A program made the position numbers and the translations under genes. DNA of 51,717 nucleotides from Bacteroidota bacterium. GTDB taxonomy: Bacteria; Bacteroidota; Bacteroidia; Cytophagales; UBA9547. The first letter of the stretch is position 1. Each line of letters begins with the position of its first letter. This document shows, piece by piece, positions 37,660-47,393 of this stretch. The notes beneath the pieces were generated by a model. That model did not search any database and was not told where the DNA came from. It saw only the letters and a program-made list of their open reading frames with translations. Location of the stretch: NCBI GenBank assembly GCA_004293915.1, contig RDZG01000085.1, positions 1-51,717 on the forward strand. Direction: 5' to 3'.

Positions 37660-38525
37660 AATTTGTAAAATAAACAACTGAATCTTGCGTGATTTTCTAT
37701 TATAAATTGTGGTAAAATATTATTGTTCTTAATTATTTCAAATTTTTCTTGATTTGGCAAAACAGGTTTTTGATTAAAAAGAGCATTATTAATATATTCA
37801 GAATCCATGTAAGGCTTATAATCAAACTCTTCGTTTAAAGCACTTAATTTTTCAATTATTTTGGAAACACCACCTAAGTATGTAAAATGCCAACCTGCAT
37901 TTTCAATAATTGTGTGTTTACAGTTTATAGATTCTCTTTGATTTCGCCAATATTGTGTAGTTGTTACTATCATTTTTTTTGAAACCATTATAGTACCTAG
38001 CCAAAAATTATCACGCAAAAACTTTATTTTATACTTTTTTATAAATAAACTCAAAAACTTTTTTTTGTAGTAATTAAAGTTTTTAGGTTTAATAAAAATA
38101 GCGTTCAAAAAATAGGCGTGATGGACTTGAGCGAAAACAACTGGCAATGGCATTAACTTTGCTTGTGTAACTGAACAGGACTTAGGAATCTCATCCAAAT
38201 CAGAAATTAGGATTAAATCATCATCAGCGGCTTGATAAATTCCTCTCGAAATGCAATTGCGTTGATGGTTTTCTAAAATCCAAGTTTTAGAAATTTCTGT
38301 ATAAAATTTTTCGGGAATATCTGTTACAATTACATGAATGATTTTGTGCAAAAACACCTCATATCTTGATTTATGTTGTTCAAAATAAAGTGGTTTAGGA
38401 TTGCCTTGATGTGTAAAAGTGGCTTCTACTAAAACAAAAAAATCTACTTCTTTATTTAATTCATTGAGCCTGATTTCTAATAAATCAAGCTCATTGAAAA
38501 ATGTGAAACAATCATAAATTTTCAT
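37644..38525 (-). CDS. Glycosyltransferase family 17 protein
   Basis: This 293-residue soluble protein matches GT17 (the beta-1,4-N-acetylglucosaminyltransferase MGAT3 family fold). Conserved blocks are YDCFTFFNELDLLEIRLNEL at the start, FFVLVEATFTHQGNPKPLYF, the metal-binding DLDEIP (about residue 109), and GWHFTYLGG near the C-terminal third. In bacteria these proteins usually lie in surface-polysaccharide clusters, and the acceptor is unknown. It starts 15 bases downstream of the GT117 stop on the same strand, so the two are probably one transcript. No signal peptide is present, so it acts in the cytoplasm or at the inner face. Confidence 0.85.
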   Translation of the reverse strand: MKIYDCFTFFNELDLLEIRLNELNKEVDFFVLVEATFTHQGNPKPLYFEQHKSRYEVFLHKIIHVIVTDIPEKFYTEISKTWILENHQRNCISRGIYQAADDDLILISDLDEIPKSCSVTQAKLMPLPVVFAQVHHAYFLNAIFIKPKNFNYYKKKFLSLFIKKYKIKFLRDNFWLGTIMVSKKMIVTTTQYWRNQRESINCKHTIIENAGWHFTYLGGVSKIIEKLSALNEEFDYKPYMDSEYINNALFNQKPVLPNQEKFEIIKNNNILPQFIIENHARFSCLFYKFQIVF

Positions 38526-38540
38526 TCCAACCCAATGCGG

Positions 38541-41495
38541 TTATTGATACTCGTTTCCAATATATTTCTCGAAAACAGTTTCTACTTTTTTGCTTTCTTC
38601 TGGCATATTTTGTTCTTTGAGCAATACGCCTATTTGGTTCAAAATGTATAAGTTAGACTGAATTTCCATTTCGTTTCTGATGTTGTTTTTGTAATAATAT
38701 CCTAATTCTTCATCTGCTCGCCTTGTCATTGTATTTACAATTTCCATTGCTTTTGCTTTATCGCCAGCTTTTAACAATATGGCAATAAATTGCGGACTGG
38801 TAACATCATATGGAATAGATTTATCAGGAATTACTTTAATACAATAATTAACAACTTCTTTGGCTTTTTCGGGTTTGCCTTCTTCCAAAAGTGCAGAAGC
38901 TAAACGATAAAAACTCATACGAGCATTGTATGGAAATCTGCGGTAGTTTTCGTCATAATATTTATCAGCATCTAAGCCTCTCCAATACATGTTTTTCATC
39001 ATTCTATCATACATAATTTCGGTATTTACCACACCTTGCGATGCTCCTTGTGTACGATATGGCATGAGTCTATACGCCAAACCTTCCATTTGCATAAATT
39101 CTTTTAAGCCAACATAGTTTGAAGTTGATAATGTGGATGAATAATAAATTGGTCGCTCCCAATTGTTGGTAGAAATCATATCAAGCATAATCAATGTGGC
39201 TTTTTCCATTGCCGATTTTCCATATCGCCAAACCATTTCTGGTTCAATTAAGTTTGCTTTTTCTGGCGAAACAAATGGCATTTTACGAACTTTTGCAGTA
39301 TCAATTGGCAATACAAAAACTTCGGCAGGCAACGTAGCAATAGAGCCTCCGCTCGAAGATTGCACAGTGATAGCTGGGTCGTTATTCTTTATTAATTGCA
39401 AATAAATAGGTAATGAAATTCCACCTTTTCCCGCTTGATTTTCATAAAAAGGAATGTAGTCGTTTTTGCCTTGTATAAAATCTTTGAACTCGAGCGAAAT
39501 TGGCAAAGGTTGCGAATCGTAAGCACGCATTTTCATTTGCGAAATATACCAGTCGGTGTTTAATAAACTTAAATTACATACCCGAACATCGGTTCTGAAG
39601 CCTTCTACTTCTTGCACATACCAAAGAGGGAAAGTGTCGTTGTCGCCACCTGTGAATAATATGGCATTTTTTGCACAAGAGTTTAATAAGTTTTTGGCAG
39701 AATCAACAGAATGGAATTTGCCCGAGCGGTCGTGGTCGTCCCAACCTTGAGCACACATCACAATGGGAGCCAAAAGTCCAAGCGAAGTAGCAATGATAGG
39801 TTTTAGTTTATCATTTTTGATAATGGCAGAAAGATATTCCATCAATGCCAACACCCCTAAACCTATCCAAATGGCAAATACATAAAACGAACCTACATAA
39901 ATATAATCTCGCTCACGAGGTTCGGTTGGTGGTGGATTGAGATACACAACCAAAGCAATACCAGTCAATAAAAACAACCACCCTAATACAATAAAATCTT
40001 TGCGGTTTTTGCCAAACTGAAAAACCAATCCTAGTAAACCTAACAATAATGGAATAAAGAAATAGTTGTTTCTGGCTTTGCTATTGCCCAATAGTTCGGG
40101 CAAACCTGCCTTGCTTTCCCAAGGTCTAAGGTAGTCGCTGTCTTGAATATCGCCTGCTCTGCCTGCAAAGTTCCACATGAAATAGCGATAATACATGTGT
40201 CCGATTTGGTATTTGAAAAAGAATGCTAAGTTATCTCCCATGGTTGGTTTTCTGCCTGCAGGCGAACCTGTCCACTTGGCATATTCTTCGGCATGTCCTC
40301 CTTGTTTGCTGTGCATACGTGGAAATAAAATATTGTGTCGTTTATCAAATTTATTCTCGATTTTATAATCATATATCTCATATTTTTTTTCACCTTTTCT
40401 ATACAAGGCATCGCCTTGTTCTTGATCAACTAATTCGGCAGTATAACTCGGACCATATAATAAAGGTCTGTCGCCATATTGCTCACGTTTGAGATACGAC
40501 ACAAAACTCATCACATCTTCGGGGTTGTTTTCATCGATTGGGGTGTTGAAATTTGAACGTATCAAAATCATAGCATAACATGAATAGCCAATCAACACAA
40601 ACGAAAGTGCCAACAACGAGGTGTTAAGCAATACTTTATTGTTTTTTACTGAATAATAAATTCCATATACCAACCCACCAAGCAATGCCAATACAAAAAA
40701 GGTAATGCCTGAGCCAAATGGCAATCCAATACCATTTACAAAAAATATTTCAAACTTACCTGCAACGGTTGGCAAACCTGGGATAATACCAACTTGTATC
40801 AAAGCAATGATTGCCATCGAAATCAAAAAGGCATATAAAGCTCCTTTCCAAGATGTTTTATATCTTTTAAAATAATATAAAAAAGCAAGTGCAGGTACTG
40901 CAACCAAGTTAAGCAAATGGACACCTATCGAAAGTCCTATTAAATAAGCAATAACCAATAACCAACGGTCTGCACCGGGTTCGTCTGCCACTGCTTCCCA
41001 TTTGAGCATAGCCCAAAACACTACGGCTGTAAAAAACGATGACATGGCATAAACCTCTGCCTCTACTGCCGAAAACCAAAATGTATCCGAAAAAGTATAA
41101 GCCAAAGAACCTACCAAACCGCTACCAATGATGGAAATAGTTTGGGCTGTGGTTGGCACATCGGTTGGATTTGTAAGCACTATTTTTCTTGCCAACAAAG
41201 TAATCGACCAAAAGAGGAACAAAATAGTGAACGAACTGCTCAATACAGAAGACATATTGATCCAATACGCTACTTGAGTAACATCGCCAAGGGCTAGGAA
41301 CGAGAACATACGACCAACTAAGAGAAAAAACGGTGCTCCAGGCGGATGCGGCACTTGCAGTTTATAAGCACAGGCAATAAACTCGCCACAATCCCAAAAA
41401 CTAGCTGTTTGCTCGGCTGTAATGGCATAAACTATTGTAGCTATGGCAAAAACAAACCATCCTGCAATATTATTTGATTTTTTATATGTTAGCAT
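38541..41495 (-). CDS. DUF2723/GT117 membrane protein O-glycosyltransferase-like protein
   Basis: This 984-residue protein has about 12 membrane helices in its first half. The first loop holds the family block TASFWDCGEFIACAYKL and VPHPPGAPFFLLVGRMF, the putative catalytic acidic region. A long middle loop carries RPLLYGPSYTAELVD; NPPPTEPRERDYIYVGSFYV precedes further helices. The C-terminal part (about residues 640-984) is soluble and ends in helical TPR-like repeats (KAKEVVNYCIKVIPD, KAKAMEIVNTMTRRADEEL). GT117 proteins in Bacteroidota, and the related TMEM260, are linked to protein O-glycosylation. Together with the GT17 and ligase-like genes it suggests a small glycosylation locus. Confidence 0.88.
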   Translation of the reverse strand: MLTYKKSNNIAGWFVFAIATIVYAITAEQTASFWDCGEFIACAYKLQVPHPPGAPFFLLVGRMFSFLALGDVTQVAYWINMSSVLSSSFTILFLFWSITLLARKIVLTNPTDVPTTAQTISIIGSGLVGSLAYTFSDTFWFSAVEAEVYAMSSFFTAVVFWAMLKWEAVADEPGADRWLLVIAYLIGLSIGVHLLNLVAVPALAFLYYFKRYKTSWKGALYAFLISMAIIALIQVGIIPGLPTVAGKFEIFFVNGIGLPFGSGITFFVLALLGGLVYGIYYSVKNNKVLLNTSLLALSFVLIGYSCYAMILIRSNFNTPIDENNPEDVMSFVSYLKREQYGDRPLLYGPSYTAELVDQEQGDALYRKGEKKYEIYDYKIENKFDKRHNILFPRMHSKQGGHAEEYAKWTGSPAGRKPTMGDNLAFFFKYQIGHMYYRYFMWNFAGRAGDIQDSDYLRPWESKAGLPELLGNSKARNNYFFIPLLLGLLGLVFQFGKNRKDFIVLGWLFLLTGIALVVYLNPPPTEPRERDYIYVGSFYVFAIWIGLGVLALMEYLSAIIKNDKLKPIIATSLGLLAPIVMCAQGWDDHDRSGKFHSVDSAKNLLNSCAKNAILFTGGDNDTFPLWYVQEVEGFRTDVRVCNLSLLNTDWYISQMKMRAYDSQPLPISLEFKDFIQGKNDYIPFYENQAGKGGISLPIYLQLIKNNDPAITVQSSSGGSIATLPAEVFVLPIDTAKVRKMPFVSPEKANLIEPEMVWRYGKSAMEKATLIMLDMISTNNWERPIYYSSTLSTSNYVGLKEFMQMEGLAYRLMPYRTQGASQGVVNTEIMYDRMMKNMYWRGLDADKYYDENYRRFPYNARMSFYRLASALLEEGKPEKAKEVVNYCIKVIPDKSIPYDVTSPQFIAILLKAGDKAKAMEIVNTMTRRADEELGYYYKNNIRNEMEIQSNLYILNQIGVLLKEQNMPEESKKVETVFEKYIGNEYQ

Positions 41496-41657
41496 CGGGA
41501 AATTGAATTCTACTAAAAACGGTTATTAAAGCTAAATTATTATAAAGAAATGCGAAAATAGTAAAAAATTGGATTAGCACTCAATAATTTTAACTTATTA
41601 GATGTAGGCAGGTATGAATTATTAATTATGAGTTGCTTTACTCATAGCTAGTAATTT

Positions 41658-41695
41658 AACGCAGACAGGGTTTAAAACCCTGTCTGCGTTTTTAA
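41658..41695. terminator. 13-base stem hairpin, probable bidirectional terminator
   Basis: AACGCAGACAGGG (41658-41670) pairs perfectly with CCCTGTCTGCGTT (41678-41690); the loop is TTTAAAA. A T-run follows on the plus strand. It sits between minus-strand genes, so the plus-strand T-run has no obvious gene to serve. Confidence 0.65.
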
Positions 41696-41718
41696 AACGG
41701 TTGAAAACCTTGGTAACA

Positions 41719-41763
41719 AAAACGCCTTTCTATCAAGCAGCTTACTTAATAGAAAGGCGTTTT
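41719..41763 (-). terminator. 15-base stem hairpin, probable terminator of the ATPase gene
   Basis: AAAACGCCTTTCTAT (41719-41733) pairs perfectly with ATAGAAAGGCGTTTT (41749-41763) around a 15-base loop. Read on the minus strand it ends in TTTTT and lies about 75 bases after the DUF4143 gene stop. Confidence 0.7.
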
Positions 41764-41836
41764 AGTCAAACCATGTTGGATATTGGCTTCATAACCAAAT
41801 TCTCAATCTTTATATATTCAGTCAGTCGGATACAGG

Positions 41837-43005
41837 TCAAAACAATATCGTAGGGTCTATTTTTAAGAAATCTTGCCACAATATACCTTGATTGCCTACC
41901 AAGATTATTTTATCTGGGTTGTATAGTTTTCTAAATTTTTCTGCCCCTTTTTGCAAACCTGAACTATTGCTTTTTACTTCTATACCTATCGTTTTTCCTT
42001 TGTAAACCAAAACAAAGTCTATTTCATCGTTTTGCTCACGCCAATAATACAGTTCGTATCGGTATTTTTGCTTTAGATTTAGCAAATGTGCTCCAATAGC
42101 TGATTCTACCGCTCTTCCCCAAAGTATAGGATCTAGTTGAGCTTCTTTTAAAGTTTGCCAATGATGCGTACCAAACAAAGCATTGTTATACACTTGAAAT
42201 TTAGGAATAGACCCTCGTGATTTTACATTACTTCCAGAATATTTTTCTAAACCACCCAATAAACCTGCATCATCGGTCAGTTTTAGATAATGCGAAAGCG
42301 TGGTAGTGTTGCCAGCATCTTGTAATTGACCCAATATTTTATTGAATGATAAGATTTGTGTGGAATAGATACAACCCAATTCAAACAATCGCTTGAGCAA
42401 AGCAGGCTTATCGATGCGAGTAAGCATGAGTATATCACGATTGATACTGCTATCTATCAAACTGAATTTTATATAATCACGCCATCGATTGTCATCTTCT
42501 ACCAAATGTGCTGCACCTGGGTAGCCACCATACCATACATACTGCTCAGGGCTAAAATCAAAAGCCTCTTGCATTTCTGCATAAGACCAATGCCCCAAAT
42601 ACATTTGCTCAAACCTACCCGCCATCGATTCCGTAAGCCCCTGTTGCAAAAGCATACGAGAAGACCCTAAAACTAATGCTTTAAGATTTACACCACTGAT
42701 AGTATCATCATCCCAACATTGTTTTACGGTTTCGCTCCAATTACCAATTTTTTGAATTTCATCAATTACTAAAATAAACTCTTGGTGCCCTTCAATGCGT
42801 AATTTGTCCATTGTGTATTTGTGGTTTCTACACCATCTGCAGTAATATATAAATAGGGAATATTGAGTGATTTGAGCACAGCTAATACCATGGTAGTTTT
42901 TCCAACCTGCCTTGGACCCGAAAGCGAAATCAAGAACTGCCTTGGTTCTGCTATTCGCTTGCGAAGTATACTTGTTTCGCTACGCTCTATCTTTTTCATA
43001 ATCAA
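41837..43005 (-). pseudogene. DUF4143/AAA ATPase broken by a frameshift
   Basis: The gene is split into two overlapping frames. Codons from 43005 give the N-terminal part with the Walker A GPRQVGKTT and LYITADGVETTNTQW. From about 42811 another frame gives DKLRIEGHQEFILVIDEIQKI (Walker B) through a DUF4143 nuclease-like C-terminus (DEIDFVLVYKGKTIGIEVKS). In intact relatives a short stretch with a second W-rich segment joins these parts, so a small deletion or indel at about 42805-42825 has destroyed the frame. The separate ATPase halves are unlikely to work. An upstream ATG at 42811 could allow the C-terminal part to be made. These ATPases are common accessory genes of unknown role. Confidence 0.82.
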
Positions 43006-43353
43006 CTATTTATGTTTTTACACAACAAATATAAATATTATTATTTTATAAATAAAATAAATATTATATTTTTATTGAGCAAAAATACTAATTATATTGA
43101 GTAAAATATAAAATACATTATAACATATTGGTATTGAGTCTATTATTGTCTTAATTTATTTTCGTAGTTTGAGTGTTTTTTCACAAAACCTAAAGTTAAA
43201 ACAAAAGCATAAACAAAATTTCTTAGGTCGTTACTACCTAGTAAAAAAATATAGTAATGCATGAATTAAAAATAAACAAAAACTTTTGGCATACAATTTG
43301 TTAAAATAATCAGCAATAATCTACGTTATTATCTAACTATTAACAAAATAAAC
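43006..43353. other. 348-base A+T-rich intergenic region
   Basis: This divergent gap between the ATPase remnant and htrA shows no ORF. It has three loose TATTGAG repeats near 43073-43140 and an imperfect inverted pair TAGGT/ACCTA near 43225-43242. It should hold promoters for both genes, but I found no convincing TTG/TAnnTTTG pair. Confidence 0.5.
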
Positions 43354-44859
43354 ATGATGAATACGGCAAAAAACATTTTAACACTAACCCTTGCTTCGGC
43401 ACTTGGCGGAGCAGCTTCGCTTGGCGGATACAAGCTTTTTTTAGAAGATAAACACACTTATCAATCGTTTGAAAATGAGCAAACTGCGGTATTTGCACGG
43501 TACATGAAAAACGATACGGCTGCCACTGTAATTCCAGAAGGTTTAAACTTTATACATGCCTCAAATGTTGTTCGTCCAACGGTGGTGCATATCAAATCGA
43601 CTTACGAAATAAAACAACAACAGCGAAACGGAAATCCACATTTCAACGATCCGTTTTTTCGCTTTTTTTTCGATGAACCTGGCATGGAACAACCCCAACA
43701 ACGAGAGCAGCAAGCTCCACAAGCATCGGGTTCGGGTGTCATAATTTCACAAGATGGCTACATCGTGACAAATAATCATGTCATCGAAGGTGCAGCAAAA
43801 ATAGAAGTAGTGTTGGATGATAAACGAAAATACGAAGCTAAACTTATTGGCAGAGACCCCGAAACCGATTTGGCTTTGTTGAAAATAGAAGAAAAAAATC
43901 TACCATTTGCTCGTTATGGCAATTCGGACAATGCAAAAGTTGGCGAATGGGTTTTGGCGTGCGGCAATCCTTTTGATTTAACATCAACCATTACAGCGGG
44001 TATCATTAGTGCAAAAGGCAGAAATATTAATCTATTGAGAGGTAATACAAACTATGCCATCGAAAGTTTTATACAAACCGATGCTGCTGTAAACCCCGGC
44101 AACAGTGGCGGTGCGTTGGTAAATTTAAAAGGCGATTTAATTGGTATCAATACCGCTATAGCCTCAAACACAGGTGCTTATGCTGGTTATTCTTTTGCAG
44201 TTCCAGTGTCGATAGTTAAAAAAGTAATGGATGATCTGCTCAACTATGGCGAAGTGCAACGTGCATTGTTGGGTGTAATGATTCAAGATGTAACTGCCGA
44301 ATTAGCCAAAGAAAAAGGTATAAAAGAAATTAAAGGTGTATACATTGGTGGTGTAAACGAAAACTCTTCGGCAAAAGATGCAGGCATATTAGATGGCGAT
44401 GTGATTCTGAAAATAGATGAAGTTTTTGTAAACTCATCTGCCGAATTGCAAGAGGCTGTTGCCCAACACAGACCAGGCGAAACCTTGAAAGTTCAACTGG
44501 TGAGAGGCAATCAAGTGATGACAAAAAATGTGGTTCTCAAAAACAAAAGAGGTACAACAGCTATGGTAAAACAAGCTTCGGCACAAATCAACGAAGATTT
44601 GGGTGTGGAATTTACCGAGGTTTCGGCAGACGAAATGGCAAAGCTAAAAATAAAATCGGGAGTAAAAATAACCAAACTTATGGCTGGCAAACTCCGTGAT
44701 GCAGGCGTAAAAGCTGGATTTGTGATTACATCAATTGACAGAAATATAATAAAATCACCAAAAGATGTAGCCCAATCGCTCGAAAACAAAACTGGAGGTG
44801 TATTGATAGAAGGTATTTATCCAAATGGCGAAAGAGCATATTATGCTATAGGTTGGTAA
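43354..44859 (+). CDS. HtrA/DegP-type periplasmic serine protease
   Basis: This 501-residue protein is a Do/DegP-family protease and chaperone for envelope proteins. It has an N-terminal membrane anchor or signal (about residues 5-25) and a trypsin-like domain with catalytic H142 (VTNNHVIEG), D172 (DPETDLALLKI) and S251 (NPGNSGGALVNL). Two PDZ domains follow (about residues 285-375 and 400-495). A Q-rich loop with QQQ and PQQREQQ (residues 85-122) is the family's LA loop. It is set alone between the ATPase remnant and a hypothetical gene. The start is the first of two consecutive ATGs. Confidence 0.93.
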   Translation: MMNTAKNILTLTLASALGGAASLGGYKLFLEDKHTYQSFENEQTAVFARYMKNDTAATVIPEGLNFIHASNVVRPTVVHIKSTYEIKQQQRNGNPHFNDPFFRFFFDEPGMEQPQQREQQAPQASGSGVIISQDGYIVTNNHVIEGAAKIEVVLDDKRKYEAKLIGRDPETDLALLKIEEKNLPFARYGNSDNAKVGEWVLACGNPFDLTSTITAGIISAKGRNINLLRGNTNYAIESFIQTDAAVNPGNSGGALVNLKGDLIGINTAIASNTGAYAGYSFAVPVSIVKKVMDDLLNYGEVQRALLGVMIQDVTAELAKEKGIKEIKGVYIGGVNENSSAKDAGILDGDVILKIDEVFVNSSAELQEAVAQHRPGETLKVQLVRGNQVMTKNVVLKNKRGTTAMVKQASAQINEDLGVEFTEVSADEMAKLKIKSGVKITKLMAGKLRDAGVKAGFVITSIDRNIIKSPKDVAQSLENKTGGVLIEGIYPNGERAYYAIGW

Positions 44860-44870
44860 TCATTAATAAA

Positions 44871-44907
44871 CACCTCAGATAGCAGAAAATAACTGCTATC
44901 TGAGGTG
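44871..44907 (+). terminator. 15-base stem hairpin after htrA
   Basis: CACCTCAGATAGCAG (44871-44885) pairs perfectly with CTGCTATCTGAGGTG (44893-44907), loop AAAATAA. The T-run after it is poor on both strands, so it is either a weak terminator or an mRNA-stabilising end. It begins 11 bases after the htrA stop. Confidence 0.55.
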
Positions 44908-44995
44908 AAATATGCTTCTATTGAATAAATTAAAAAAAGATAATTTGATAGTAAATTTGAATAAAAACGCAAAAATTAAGGAAATATTAAAGTTT

Positions 44996-46132
44996 TTATT
45001 CAGCATTTAATTTTTTATTCATTGCTTTTATAAATGCTATCATAACAACATCATCCTTAGTAGATTTATTGAACTTTTCTAACAAATCAGGAAACTCTAA
45101 AAGTGCAGCTTTTATAAACTTTTCATTAATAGGAAGAATTGCACCTTTGCGTAAATCCATAAATACATCGATTTTTTTTGTCATTCCTGATGATGCTAAT
45201 GCACCCAATAAACCAAATGCACTCGACATTGCAACCTGTCCCATTGCATCCCTCATTTCGTCATTGATAACAATAAATGTACCTTCAAATTTTGCTTTTC
45301 CAAATTGATATCCAAGATTTCGCTTTTCAGCTGGCAAATAGTTTCCATAGCAAATAGAGTTAATATAAATATCTTTACCATCGGAAAAAGCAAAACATTT
45401 TCTGAGTTCTTTAATACTCATTGTGTCTTTCACAAATGCATTAAATTCTTGATATTCCACTTTATCAAAAAATGGTTTTTTATTATCAATAACATTGTTA
45501 TATAAATCTAGTGAGGTTTTAAATATCCCCTTTTTAATACATTTACATTTTACAACAGAGGAATCTACATTATATTTTTTTTGAACATAAACTTGATTAA
45601 TGTACTCATTTTTAGACTTTTTCTGAAAATTAATTAACCCATTTTCTAATGCCAGTGCAATTCGTTTATCGTGTCCAGAAGTAGCATCCAAAGTGCTTTT
45701 ACTAATTGAAATATTTTGTTCATCTATAATCAAATAACCGTCATTTTGAATTTGTGCAATGTAAAAATCTAAATCTATCAATCCCAACTCCTTTGTGGCA
45801 GATGTTCTTTCGTCAATCCAAATAGAATTTATAATCAATACCAACTCATCTTTTTCTTTTGATTGAAGCCCAAAGTTAATTATTAAATCCCCAAATTCTT
45901 CAACAAGTTTTTTTTCAAAATCAGCAGGAAATCTTTTGTTTGATAAACCTTTTTGAACACTTCCAATAATATATTTATTAAGACGTTGATCCAGCACTCT
46001 TGTTATTGAAAAATTAAAATCTTGAATTTCAATTTTTTCATTTTTTAGCGAAATTTTATGAATGCTATCATTAGCATTACAATTGAACGACAATAATTGT
46101 ATCAATAAATAGAAATTAAAAAGTTTTTTCAT
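44996..46132 (-). CDS. Unrecognised secreted protein
   Basis: I do not recognise this 378-residue protein. The start is set at the ATG at 46132 because MKKLFNFYLLIQLLSFNCNA is a plausible signal peptide; an upstream ATG would add 10 residues before it. The first 170 residues are mixed alpha/beta, the middle is charged, and near the C-terminus a Gly/Ala/Ser-rich hydrophobic stretch (VAMSSAFGLLGALASSG) may insert in a membrane. A second Cys pair (VVKCKCIKKG) lies around residue 190. The gene is divergent from nusB and convergent with htrA. No conserved partner is seen. Function is unknown. Confidence 0.55.
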   Translation of the reverse strand: MKKLFNFYLLIQLLSFNCNANDSIHKISLKNEKIEIQDFNFSITRVLDQRLNKYIIGSVQKGLSNKRFPADFEKKLVEEFGDLIINFGLQSKEKDELVLIINSIWIDERTSATKELGLIDLDFYIAQIQNDGYLIIDEQNISISKSTLDATSGHDKRIALALENGLINFQKKSKNEYINQVYVQKKYNVDSSVVKCKCIKKGIFKTSLDLYNNVIDNKKPFFDKVEYQEFNAFVKDTMSIKELRKCFAFSDGKDIYINSICYGNYLPAEKRNLGYQFGKAKFEGTFIVINDEMRDAMGQVAMSSAFGLLGALASSGMTKKIDVFMDLRKGAILPINEKFIKAALLEFPDLLEKFNKSTKDDVVMIAFIKAMNKKLNAE

Positions 46133-46207
46133 AAAATAAATATTTTTAGCAAAACTAATCATTTAGATTAAAAACTAAAATCCTTAACTAAAGTAAAAAG
46201 AATTTAA

Positions 46208-46240
46208 TTTGGTTCGTTTTTTATAAATAGTATATATTTG
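46208..46240 (+). promoter_or_regulatory. Bacteroidota-type promoter of nusB
   Basis: TTTG at 46208-46211 and TATATTTG at 46233-46240 are separated by 21 bases. Both boxes match the consensus fully, and only the spacing is slightly long. The start codon of nusB at 46266 is 25 bases after the second box. Confidence 0.6.
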
Positions 46241-46265
46241 CATCTTCAAAAAACGCTCTTATAAA

Positions 46266-47393
46266 ATGCTGAATAGACGAATCATTCGTGGTAAAGTGAT
46301 GCAACAAATTTTTGCTTATGAAATTTGTAAAGAATCAAATATTCAAATCACAAAAGAGCAAATTATCAACCATTTTCAGCCAGATTTAAACTCATTAGAA
46401 CCTCAAAATGCTCAAAAATTAGAGGGTTTGGCAAAACTTACCTTACTTCAATTCGAAGAATATTTACGCAATTTGGCTTTGCCATCAGAAGCTGAAATGC
46501 CAAAAGAAGTAAATCATTTTGTTAAAGAATCTGTTGTTTTTCTTAATAAATCAAATCTTGCAGACAAAAAACATGTAATCAAAAAAACGATTGAGGAATG
46601 CGAATCTGTATATCATTTTTATTTATTGACTTTAAATTTACTAGCTCAAATTGGTATAAAACTTACCGAAGCACGAAAAATTAAATTCATTGAAGATAAT
46701 ATTTTTATAAAAGGTTTAATCGAAAATCCTGAATTAAATCAAGAATTAATAAAACAAAAACTTTCTTGGGAAAACAACGAAGATTTGGTTGGCGACATTA
46801 TTATGCAGATTTTGACTGATGAAACCTATAAAAAATATGCCGCTGCTCCCAAAAATTCAGTAGAAAAAGAACGTGAATTTGTGATTTATCTTTTCAGAGG
46901 AGTAGTTTTTAAAAATGAACGTTTTCAAGACCATTTCAATAATTTGGACTTAAATTGGGACGATGACAAAATAGCAGTAAAAGATATGGTTGGCGATACT
47001 TTAAAAAATATTAGTCCGACTGGCGAATTAGAATTAGGAAAAATATCCAAAAACTGGGACGATGATAAACAGTTTTTGCAAACTTTGTTTGAAAACACCA
47101 TCGATGGAGACAGAAAATATGAAGAATATATTTCGCCAAAACTCGAAAACTGGGATATTTCTCGCTTAACTTCTACCGATAGAATCATTATAAAAATGTG
47201 TGTGGGAGAAATGATAAACTTTCCAAACATTCCTGTAAAAGTAAGTATTAACGAATATATAGAGCTTTCCAAAAAATTTAGTACGCCTAAAAGTAAACAA
47301 TTAGTAAACGGTGTATTAGACTCAGTATCAATCGATTTATTAAAACAAAACATCATCAAAAAATCGGGAAGAGGATTGATGGATAATAAATAA
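46266..47393 (+). CDS. nusB: Transcription antitermination factor NusB (long form)
   Basis: This 375-residue protein is the Bacteroidota form of NusB. It starts MLNRRIIRGKVMQQIFAYEI, the NusB N-terminus, but has an insertion of about 200 charged residues before the conserved core (DNWDISRLTSTDRIIIKMCVGEM at about residues 305-330, INEYIELSKKFSTPKSKQLVNGVLD at about 335-360). NusB binds boxA RNA with NusE (S10) to protect rRNA transcription from termination. Other Bacteroidota NusB proteins share the long layout. aat follows 108 bases downstream; the gap has degenerate repeats but no clear terminator. Confidence 0.88.
   Translation: MLNRRIIRGKVMQQIFAYEICKESNIQITKEQIINHFQPDLNSLEPQNAQKLEGLAKLTLLQFEEYLRNLALPSEAEMPKEVNHFVKESVVFLNKSNLADKKHVIKKTIEECESVYHFYLLTLNLLAQIGIKLTEARKIKFIEDNIFIKGLIENPELNQELIKQKLSWENNEDLVGDIIMQILTDETYKKYAAAPKNSVEKEREFVIYLFRGVVFKNERFQDHFNNLDLNWDDDKIAVKDMVGDTLKNISPTGELELGKISKNWDDDKQFLQTLFENTIDGDRKYEEYISPKLENWDISRLTSTDRIIIKMCVGEMINFPNIPVKVSINEYIELSKKFSTPKSKQLVNGVLDSVSIDLLKQNIIKKSGRGLMDNK

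Larger units (their letters stand above)
41496..41836. other. 341-base intergenic region with two hairpins
   Basis: No gene is seen. It contains A+T-rich sequence upstream of the GT117 gene and two strong hairpins at 41658-41695 and 41719-41763, listed separately. Both genes at its edges are on the minus strand, so the hairpins probably end transcripts of the broken ATPase gene. Confidence 0.6.

Noticed and set aside
43225-43242. Inverted TAGGT/ACCTA pair upstream of htrA as an operator
   Set aside because: Only five bases per arm pair; this is expected often by chance in A+T-rich sequence.
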